Of a stretch of 12,136 nt of DNA, positions 6,925 through 12,136 are shown piece by piece. Within the stretch, counting starts at the first letter, position 1. Each line of letters opens with the position of its first letter. Location: assembly GCF_002943415.1 (NCBI RefSeq), contig NZ_PTQZ01000028.1:1-12136 (forward strand), in the 5' to 3' direction. Both the position numbers and the translations under genes were made by a program. The notes below the pieces were generated by a model. It saw only the letters and a program-made list of their open reading frames with translations. It made no database searches and had not been told where the DNA came from. This DNA comes from Amnimonas aquatica. Lineage in GTDB: Bacteria; Pseudomonadota; Gammaproteobacteria; Pseudomonadales; Moraxellaceae.

Positions 6925-6981
6925 TCGTGACCGGGTCCGCGCGATCCGGTCACGACGGCCACCGGCCCGTTCGGGCCGGTG
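6925..6981. terminator. Two tandem hairpins in convergent gap, possible two-way terminator
   Basis: Hairpin one pairs TCGTGACCGG (6925-6934) with CCGGTCACGA (6946-6955), ten pairs with an 11-base loop. Hairpin two pairs CACCGGCCC (6960-6968) with GGGCCGGTG (6973-6981), nine pairs with the loop GTTC. They fill most of the 76 bases between the reductase stop and the end of the Sel1-protein gene on the opposite strand. Neither strand has a T-run after either stem, so intrinsic termination is not certain. The stems may instead block Rho read-through or stabilise 3' ends. Confidence 0.55.
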
Positions 6982-6988
6982 CGCCTCA

Positions 6989-7831
6989 TCATTCGCCGGC
7001 CGCGCTGGCCTTCAGGTAGTAGTCCTGCGCCCTGGCGTTGTCCTTCGGCACGCCGTTGCCGGTGGCGTGCAGGTCGCCCATGCGTCGCAATGCCTTGCCG
7101 TAGCCCTGGTTCGCCGCGTCGGTCAGCAGCGTGACCGCCTTGCGCTTGTTCTGGCGCACGCCGTCGCCGGTCAGGTACATCTGCGCCAGGTTGAACTGCG
7201 CCTCGGCCACGCCGGCCTCGGAGGCCTTCTCGTACCAGCCCGCCGCCCTGCGCTTGTCCTGCTTCACGCCCAGGCCCTGGTCGTACATGAGGCCGATGTT
7301 GTTCTGCGCCAGTGCGGAGCCGAGCTCGGCCGCACGCTCGATGAACACCGCCGAGCGCTGGCGGTCCACAGCCACGCCCTTGCCGTCGTAGTAGGCCATG
7401 CCCAGCGCGTACAGGGCCGGCGGATAGTTCTGTTCGGCGGCCAGCCGGAACCAGGTGTTGGCGACGCTGTAGTCCTGCTTCAGGCCCAGTCCGCCGGCGT
7501 AGAGCGCGCCCAGGTTGTATTGCGCGCGTGCCAGGCCCTGGTTGGCGGCGCGGCCGAACCATTCGGCGGCCTTGGCGCGGTTGCGCACCACGCCATCACC
7601 GTTGTAGTACATGACGCCGAGGTTGTACTGGGCCTCGGCGGAGCCGCCGATGGCGGTCTGGCGCATCTGCTGGGGCGATCCGACCACCTTCTCGTTGGTC
7701 ACGCGCGGGGAGGCGTGCGCAGCCTGACTGCATGCCAGGGCGACGCAGCCGGCCGTCAGCAGTCGCGCCATGATGGTCATGGGCTGCATGGGCGGTACCT
7801 GATCAAGGGTTGCAGGAGATGGCCGTGTCAT
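6989..7831 (-). CDS. Exported Sel1-repeat (TPR-like) protein
   Basis: Residues 65-280 are six consecutive Sel1-like repeats of exactly 36 residues each. They follow the pattern A-x-A-Q-x-N-L-G-x-x-Y-x-x-G-x-G-V-x-x-(D/N)-x-x-x-A-x-x-(W/Y)-(F/Y)-x-x-A-A-x-x-G, and the sixth ends at the last residue. Sel1 repeats form alpha-solenoids that bind other proteins; no catalytic domain is present. A signal peptide is visible at about 21-40, ending AHA before SPRV. No clear lipobox is seen, so a periplasmic location is inferred. ATG at 7831 is the longest start, with AGGAA 11 bases upstream. The signal peptide fits better with internal ATGs at 7789 (AGG eight bases upstream) or 7780. The gene stands alone and has its own promoter candidate. 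Partners and role are unknown; related proteins act in envelope assembly or signalling. Confidence 0.88.
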   Translation of the reverse strand: MTRPSPATLDQVPPMQPMTIMARLLTAGCVALACSQAAHASPRVTNEKVVGSPQQMRQTAIGGSAEAQYNLGVMYYNGDGVVRNRAKAAEWFGRAANQGLARAQYNLGALYAGGLGLKQDYSVANTWFRLAAEQNYPPALYALGMAYYDGKGVAVDRQRSAVFIERAAELGSALAQNNIGLMYDQGLGVKQDKRRAAGWYEKASEAGVAEAQFNLAQMYLTGDGVRQNKRKAVTLLTDAANQGYGKALRRMGDLHATGNGVPKDNARAQDYYLKASAAGE

Positions 7832-7854
7832 GGCCGGTAAGGTTCCTGCCCTGA

Positions 7855-7883
7855 AGGGTATGTGACCTGTGCTTTCCTGACAA
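7855..7883 (-). promoter_or_regulatory. Candidate sigma-70 promoter of Sel1-repeat gene
   Basis: On the minus strand TTGTCA (7883-7878, 5/6 to consensus) is followed by a 17-base spacer and TACCCT (7860-7855, only 3/6). The predicted start near 7848 would leave a leader of about 17 bases to the ATG at 7831, or about 59 to the ATG at 7789. The longer leader is one reason to prefer the internal start. Confidence 0.4.
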
Positions 7884-7891
7884 TGGTCAGG
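7876..7891. other. Hairpin downstream of recG overlapping the Sel1-gene -35
   Basis: CCTGAC (7876-7881) pairs with GTCAGG (7886-7891) around the loop AATG, 11 bases after the recG stop. No T-run follows on the minus strand, so at best it is a weak terminator of oxyR-recG. It shares bases with the candidate -35 of the next gene. Confidence 0.35.
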
Positions 7892-7901
7892 TTGTCGGGG
7901 T

Positions 7902-10049
7902 TCAGGCCCAGGCGTAGTCGCCGGCGCGTGCCAGCCAGCGTGTCATGAGGTATTCGCCGGTCCCGGCATCGTCGTGCAGCTGCTCCGCCAGGCGGCGGGC
8001 GGCGGGCAGCAGCGACTGGTCGCGCAGCAGGTCGGCGATGCGGAAGCTGACATCGCCGGTCTGGCGGGTGCCGAGCACCTCGCCGGGTCCGCGCAGTTCC
8101 AGGTCGCGTTCGGCGATCTCGAAGCCGTCCTGGCTGTCGCGCAGGATCTGCAGGCGCTCGCGGCCCAGCGCCGACAGCGGGCTCTGGTAGAGCAGCACGC
8201 AGTAGCTGGCCAGGCGTCCGCGTCCGACGCGGCCGCGCAGCTGGTGCAGCTGCGACAGGCCGAGGCGCTCGGGGTTCTCGATCACCATGAGCGTGGCGTT
8301 GGGCACGTCGACACCGACCTCGATCACCGTGGTGGCCACCAGCACCGCCATGTCGCCGGCGCTGAAACGCGCCATGACCGCCGCCTTGTCGGCGGGCTTC
8401 ATCTGCCCGTGCACCAGGCCGATGTCCAGCTCCGGCAGCGCCTCGCGCAGCGACTCCCAGGCGGTCTGCGCGGCCTGCGCTTCGATCTGCTCGGAATCCT
8501 CGATCAGCGTGCACACCCAGTACACCTGCTGGCCGCCGGCGACATGGTGGCGGATGCGCGCGATCAGGTCGGCGCGGCGCGAGGCCGGCAGCACCACGGT
8601 CTGTATCGGCTGGCGGCCGGGCGGCAGGCTGTCGATCACCGAGGTGTCGAGGTCGCCGTAGGCGCCCATGGCCAGCGTGCGCGGGATCGGCGTCGCGGTC
8701 ATGATCAGCTGGTGCGGCTGCCAGCCGCTCTCCAGCCCCTTGCGGGTCAGCGCCAGCCGCTGTTCGACGCCGAAGCGGTGCTGCTCGTCGATGATCGCCA
8801 GCCCGAGGCGATGAAAGCGCACGGCATCCTGGAACAGCGCGTGGGTGCCGATCACGAGCTGGCAGCGGCCATCCGCGAGTGCCTCCAGCTGCTGCGCGCG
8901 CGCCTTGCCGGTGAGCTTGCCGGCGATCCAGCCGACCCCGATGCCCAGCGGTGCGAACCAGCTGGCGAAACGGTCGCGATGCTGTTCGGCGAGGATCTCG
9001 GTCGGGGCCATGACCGCGACCTGATAGCCGGCCGCCAGCGCCGGGCAGGCGGCCAGTGCGGCGACCACGGTCTTGCCGGCGCCGACATCGCCCTGCACCA
9101 GCCGGAGCATGGGCTGCGCGCGTCCGAGGTCTTGGCGGATCTCGGCCAGCACATGCTGCTGGGCATCGGTGAGCGCGAACGGCAGCTGGCGCAGGAAGGC
9201 GGGCGTCAGCGTGTCGGCGCCGGCAGGCAGCGCCGGTGCGTCGTGCATGAGCTGGCGCTGGCGCCGGCGCAGCAGGCCGAGCTGGTGCGCCACCAGCTCC
9301 TCGAAGGCCAGGCGCTGCTGCGCCGGGTGCAGGCCGGCGGAGAGCAGGCGGCGGTCGGCATCGGCCGGTGGCGCGTGCACCACGCGCAGGGCATCGGCCA
9401 GCGACCAGCCGCCGGTGTGTGCCACCGGCAGCCGGTCCTCCAGCGCGTCGGGCCGGTCGAGCAGGGGCAGGGCGCGCGCCATCAGCTCGCGCAGGCGGCG
9501 CTGGGTCAGACCCTCGACCAGCGGATACACCGGTGTCAGGTGGCTGTCGTCGGCGGTGGCGAGCACCGGATCGTCATCCAGGCGCTCGATTTCGGGGTGG
9601 ATCATCTCCGGGCCCAGCGGCCCGCTGCGGACTTCGCCGAACACGCGCAGGCGCAGGCCGGGCGGGTAGCTGTCCTTCTGGCTCTGGCGGAAATGGTAGA
9701 AGCGCAGCGTCAGCCCGCCGGTGTTGTCGCGCAGGCGTACCAGCAGGGCGCGGCGGCGGCCGCTGGCCCCCGCGCCGGAAATGTCGGCCAGCTTCACTTC
9801 GCCTTCGGCCAGCGCAGTCATGCCCGGTTGCAGGGCACCGAACGGCGTGACCCGGGTGCGGTCTTCGTACTGGCGCGGCAGCGTGAACAGCAGGTCCTGC
9901 ACGCTGGCGATGCCGAGCCGGGTCAGGCGCTCGGCCAGCGCCGGCCCGACGCCGCGCAGGGCGTGCACCGGCAGCGCCTGCAAGGCGGCATCGGCGGCGG
10001 GCGGCGGGCGCCGGGGGACCGGGGGCCGAGGCGCGGTGGGCCGGCTCAT
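7902..10049 (-). CDS. recG: ATP-dependent DNA helicase RecG
   Basis: RecG is a monomeric double-strand translocase that regresses stalled replication forks and unwinds branched recombination intermediates. The N-terminal wedge/OB-fold domain spans about 25-270. The helicase core has Walker A GDVGAGKT (320-327), MAPTEILAEQH (348-357), the DEQH box DEQHRFGVEQR (421-431), TATPIPRT (451-458), VHGQM (547-551), and motif VI in QLRGRVGRG (603-611). The closing domain includes DGFEIAERDLELRGPGEVLGTRQ (in parts 641-663), characteristic of RecG. At 715 residues it slightly exceeds E. coli RecG (693); the difference is mainly a Pro/Arg-rich N-terminal extension of about 25 residues, probably disordered. 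Its ATG overlaps the oxyR stop as ATGA and has no good ribosome-binding site, so translation is probably coupled to oxyR. Confidence 0.97.
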   Translation of the reverse strand: MSRPTAPRPPVPRRPPPAADAALQALPVHALRGVGPALAERLTRLGIASVQDLLFTLPRQYEDRTRVTPFGALQPGMTALAEGEVKLADISGAGASGRRRALLVRLRDNTGGLTLRFYHFRQSQKDSYPPGLRLRVFGEVRSGPLGPEMIHPEIERLDDDPVLATADDSHLTPVYPLVEGLTQRRLRELMARALPLLDRPDALEDRLPVAHTGGWSLADALRVVHAPPADADRRLLSAGLHPAQQRLAFEELVAHQLGLLRRRQRQLMHDAPALPAGADTLTPAFLRQLPFALTDAQQHVLAEIRQDLGRAQPMLRLVQGDVGAGKTVVAALAACPALAAGYQVAVMAPTEILAEQHRDRFASWFAPLGIGVGWIAGKLTGKARAQQLEALADGRCQLVIGTHALFQDAVRFHRLGLAIIDEQHRFGVEQRLALTRKGLESGWQPHQLIMTATPIPRTLAMGAYGDLDTSVIDSLPPGRQPIQTVVLPASRRADLIARIRHHVAGGQQVYWVCTLIEDSEQIEAQAAQTAWESLREALPELDIGLVHGQMKPADKAAVMARFSAGDMAVLVATTVIEVGVDVPNATLMVIENPERLGLSQLHQLRGRVGRGRLASYCVLLYQSPLSALGRERLQILRDSQDGFEIAERDLELRGPGEVLGTRQTGDVSFRIADLLRDQSLLPAARRLAEQLHDDAGTGEYLMTRWLARAGDYAWA

Positions 10050-10945
10050 CGCGCCATGGGCACCGTGCCCGGCAGTTCCAGGGTCTGCAGGGCGCGGGTC
10101 AGTGCCTGCAGGGCCTGGCGGCGCGGGAAGCGGTGCCGGCTGGCGAGCACGATGCGGCGGCCGGGGCTGGGCGTCAGCGGCCGGCAGGCGACCTCGTCAT
10201 TGACCAGGATGGGCTCGGCGCTGGCCGGGATCAGGGTGATGCCCAGCCCCGACGCGACCATGTGGCGCAGGGTCATGAGCGAGCTGCCGGGGCTGGTGCC
10301 GGACGGCGCGCTGCCGACGCTGCAGGTCTCCAGCACCTGGTCGCGGAAGCAGTGGCCCTCGCCGAGCATGAGCACCGGGCTGTCGCCGAGGGCGTCGGCC
10401 GGCACCTCGCTGCGTGCGACCCAGTCGTGGTCCTGCGGCAGCAGCAGCCGGAACGGCTCGTCGAACAGCGGCGTGACACGGGTCTCGGGCGGATCGAAAG
10501 GCAGCGCCACCAGGATGGCATCGAGCTCGCCGTGCGCCAGCCGCTCGGCCAGCACGTGCGTGTAGTTCTCTTCCAGGTACAGCCTGAGCGGACTGTCTTC
10601 CTGTTTCAGGTGGCGGATCAGTCCGGGGAACAGGTAAGGCCCGACGGTGAAGATGGCGCCCAGGCGCAGCGGCTCGGCGAACTCGTCGCGCGACTGGTCG
10701 GCCATGCGCTCCAGCGCCTCGGCCTCGTGCAGCACCACCTGCGCCTGCGCGATCAGCGCCTCGCCGGCCGGTGTTACCAGCACGCCGTGGCGATGGCGTT
10801 CGAAGATGATGATGCCGAGCGAATCCTCGAGCTTGCGGATGGCCACCGACAGCGTCGGCTGGGCGACATGGCAGCGTTCGGCGGCGCGGCCGAAGTGGCG
10901 CTCCTGTGCCAGTGTGACGAGATAGCGCAGCTCGGTTAAGGTCAT
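10046..10945 (-). CDS. oxyR: Hydrogen peroxide-sensing LysR-type regulator OxyR
   Basis: OxyR is a LysR-family activator switched on when peroxide forms a disulfide between two cysteines; it induces catalase, alkyl hydroperoxide reductase and thiol-repair genes. The N-terminal winged helix (about 1-60) begins MTLTELRYLVTLAQERHFGRAAE in parts, with the recognition helix around VAQPTLSVAIRKLE. C199 and C208 in GEGHCFRDQVLETC fall at the same residue numbers as the redox pair of E. coli OxyR, which separates it from other LysR proteins such as CysB. Other family signatures are IFTVGPYLFPGLI and MVASGLGITLIP. The length, 299 residues, is close to the usual 305. GGAG lies ten bases before the ATG. 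recG follows with a four-base overlap, the same oxyR-recG arrangement described in Pseudomonas aeruginosa. Confidence 0.97.
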   Translation of the reverse strand: MTLTELRYLVTLAQERHFGRAAERCHVAQPTLSVAIRKLEDSLGIIIFERHRHGVLVTPAGEALIAQAQVVLHEAEALERMADQSRDEFAEPLRLGAIFTVGPYLFPGLIRHLKQEDSPLRLYLEENYTHVLAERLAHGELDAILVALPFDPPETRVTPLFDEPFRLLLPQDHDWVARSEVPADALGDSPVLMLGEGHCFRDQVLETCSVGSAPSGTSPGSSLMTLRHMVASGLGITLIPASAEPILVNDEVACRPLTPSPGRRIVLASRHRFPRRQALQALTRALQTLELPGTVPMAR

Positions 10946-11001
10946 GACCGCTCGGCTCCGGAATCTGGCTGGCGCCGGCAGCCACGGGGGCGGGCGGCGA
11001 A

Positions 11002-11031
11002 TTAGTTTCAGGCTATCGAATTATTATTGAT
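11002..11031. promoter_or_regulatory. AT-rich divergent oxyR/SDR control region with OxyR-like dyad
   Basis: The dyad TTAG-N7-CTAT (11002-11016) fits the OxyR half-operator pattern ATAG-N7-CTAT with one mismatch, and it contains the LysR T-N11-A pattern. Only one such dyad is clear; the second expected for a full tetrameric site is not. Leftward, TTGCCA (11038-11033, minus strand), 17 bases, TAGCCT (11015-11010) could form the oxyR promoter, with the dyad over its -10, as expected for autorepression. Rightward, TATTAT (11022-11027) is a 5/6 match to a -10 only a few bases before the SDR start codon. The assignments are inference from motif and position. Confidence 0.45.
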
Positions 11032-11928
11032 ATGGCAAAAATTCTTATCGTTGGCGCGGGGGATGTCGGTGGCCGGCTGGCGCGGCTGCTGGCGGCGGAT
11101 GGTCATGCGGTGTGGGCGCTGCGCCGTCATGTGCCGGAGGATGCCGGCACGCCGGACAGTGCGCATGCCGGCGTGGCGCAGGGCGCTGGCCGCCTGACCT
11201 GGCTGGCGGCGGATGTCACCCGGTCGGAGACGCTGCGGCTGCCGGCGGGGCTCGATGTCGTGGTCACCGCGCTGGCACCCGGCCAGTCCGGCAGCTACCG
11301 CGAGATCTACGTCGAAGGCACGCGCGCCCTGCAGCAGGCGCTGGCGGGGCAGCATCTGTGCCGGCAGTTCTGGGTCTCGTCCACCAGTGTCTACGGCGAG
11401 CAGGCCGGCGAGTGGATCGACGAGACCACGCCGGCTACGGCCGCCAGCGACAACGCCGTGGCCCTGCGCGAGGCCGAGGCGCTGGTGACGGCCTCGCCGT
11501 GGCCGGCCAGCATCGTGCGTTTCGGCGGACTCTACGGGCCGGGCCGGCATCGCCTGCTGCGCCTGGTCGAGAGCGGCCGCCCGGTGCCTGTGGAGCCGCC
11601 GAGCTGGAGCAACCGCCTGCATGTCGAGGACGCCGCCGGCTTCCTGCGGCATCTGGTCACATGCGCGCTGGCCGGCGCGCCACTGCTGCCCTGCTACCTG
11701 GGTGTCGATGACGAGCCGTCGCCGCAGCACGAGGTGCTGACCTGGCTGGCGGCCCGCATGGGGCTGCCGGCACCGCCCGGCGAGCGCCGCGCAGCCGGTG
11801 CCGCGCAGGGCCGGCGCATCCGCAACCGCGCCCTGCGCGACAGCGGCTATGCGCTGCGTTACCCGGATTACCGCGCCGGCTATGCCCAGGTGCTGGCCGC
11901 ACGTGATGCGGCGGAGCATGGCGCCTGA
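11032..11928 (+). CDS. Atypical SDR / NAD-dependent epimerase-like protein (YeeZ-like)
   Basis: This is a 298-residue single Rossmann-fold protein of the extended short-chain dehydrogenase superfamily. The nucleotide-binding motif GAGDVGG (8-14) is at the N-terminus. VSSTSVYGEQAGEWIDE (115-131) matches the SSTSVYG strand and loop of YeeZ-type proteins, and IVRFGGLYGPGRH (161-173) and NRLHVEDAA (194-202) are also typical. The catalytic YxxxK of active SDRs is missing: the equivalent stretch around 140-150 reads DNAVALREAEA. It is therefore probably an atypical SDR, possibly a binding protein or a divergent enzyme; the substrate is unknown. ATG at 11032 has no ribosome-binding site, and a -10-like TATTAT sits just before it, so the mRNA may be leaderless. 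It is divergent from oxyR. The stop codon lies in the loop of a small hairpin. Confidence 0.85.
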   Translation: MAKILIVGAGDVGGRLARLLAADGHAVWALRRHVPEDAGTPDSAHAGVAQGAGRLTWLAADVTRSETLRLPAGLDVVVTALAPGQSGSYREIYVEGTRALQQALAGQHLCRQFWVSSTSVYGEQAGEWIDETTPATAASDNAVALREAEALVTASPWPASIVRFGGLYGPGRHRLLRLVESGRPVPVEPPSWSNRLHVEDAAGFLRHLVTCALAGAPLLPCYLGVDDEPSPQHEVLTWLAARMGLPAPPGERRAAGAAQGRRIRNRALRDSGYALRYPDYRAGYAQVLAARDAAEHGA

Positions 11929-11934
11929 CCATGC
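11916..11934 (+). other. Small hairpin with the SDR stop codon in its loop
   Basis: GCATGG (11916-11921) pairs with CCATGC (11929-11934). The seven-base loop 11922-11928 ends with the TGA stop. No T-run follows. It may be a chance structure. Confidence 0.3.
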
Positions 11935-12136
11935 CACTCTGCCGGCCGCCGCGATCGCCTCGTCGGATGCCGCGCGCCGTTCGTCATTGTGACCGTCAGA
12001 TGACTGTCCTTGTCCTGTCCTTGTCCTGTCCGGGGCCGTGCCGCCGACGCTAGATTCGGCCGTTTTCCCCGCACGCCCGCGGGCCGCGCCTGCCTCCCGG
12101 TCCTGGAGGCGACGCCGGCCGCTGCCTGGCGTGGGG
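11929..12136. other. Right-end non-coding stretch
   Basis: No credible gene is visible in these 208 bases. A reading frame from ATG 11931 runs about 40 codons with no family features and no ribosome-binding site. The stretch contains the 11-base tandem repeat at 12005-12031. It also has a weak GGCCG/CGGCC stem (12034-12038 with 12057-12061) followed by GTTTT, which could be a poor terminator for the SDR gene. A GGAGG at about 12105-12109 is not followed by a well-placed start inside the window. Confidence 0.5.
12005..12031. repeat. 11-base tandem repeat, about 2.5 copies
   Basis: The unit TGTCCTTGTCC occurs at 12005-12015 and 12016-12026 without mismatch, followed by a further TGTCC at 12027-12031. 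Five TGTCC words therefore stand at alternating 6- and 5-base steps, about one helical turn per unit. It could be a protein-binding array upstream of a gene beyond the window, or simple slippage. Confidence 0.8.

Noticed and set aside
7974..10565. Very long plus-strand open frame of 863 codons opposite recG and oxyR
   Set aside because: It is antisense to two certain genes, with His/Gln/Ala/Val-rich low-complexity content and no recognisable domain; in GC-rich DNA such mirrors are common.
11931..12053. Short frame of about 40 codons after the SDR stop
   Set aside because: No ribosome-binding site, Arg/Pro/Cys-rich content and it runs through the 11-base repeat; no sign of coding.
1..12136. 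Defence island, prophage, integrative element or CRISPR array
   Set aside because: All recognised genes are core housekeeping or regulatory families in a known neighbourhood; no transposase, integrase, tRNA, spaced direct-repeat array or compositional break was seen.

Overview
This is a GC-rich chromosomal window, most likely from a gammaproteobacterium. The gene set and its relative order (pstB-phoU, phoB-phoR, ubiC-ubiA, rubredoxin and its reductase, recG, oxyR) resemble the pst/pho to oxyR neighbourhood I remember from Pseudomonas aeruginosa. Very high GC and several family details leave the genus open. No mobile element, CRISPR array, rRNA or tRNA is visible. All recognised genes are intact except pstB, which runs off the left edge.

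Layout. Bases 1-1549 (+) hold the end of the phosphate transport operon, pstB and phoU, closed by a convincing Rho-independent terminator at 1582-1615. Converging on it (-) is ubiC-ubiA-phoB-phoR (5353 down to 1741). ubiC/ubiA overlap by ATGA and phoB/phoR by TTGA. phoB has its own PhoB-type promoter in the 93-base gap after ubiA. At 5354-5589 a divergent control region faces rubredoxin and rubredoxin reductase (+, 5590-6912). These converge on a secreted Sel1-repeat protein (-, 6989-7831), separated from it by two strong hairpins. Next come recG and oxyR (-, 7902-10945), overlapping by ATGA in the order oxyR then recG. A short AT-rich divergent region carries an OxyR-like dyad and leads to an atypical SDR/YeeZ-like protein (+, 11032-11928). 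The last 208 bases hold no credible gene but contain an 11-base tandem repeat.

How the genes work together. PstB and PhoU take up phosphate and signal its status, and PhoR and PhoB turn that signal into transcription. UbiC and UbiA make the first committed intermediates of ubiquinone. Rubredoxin and its reductase form an NAD(P)H-driven electron-transfer pair. OxyR senses peroxide and is probably co-transcribed with RecG, which rescues stalled replication forks.

This is mostly an ordinary housekeeping and regulatory region. I see no evidence of a new defence or mobile system. The observations most worth checking are regulatory: two 18-base PhoB-box-like sites 27 bases apart before phoB, the oxyR/SDR divergent region with a possibly leaderless SDR start, and the 11-base repeat near the right edge.
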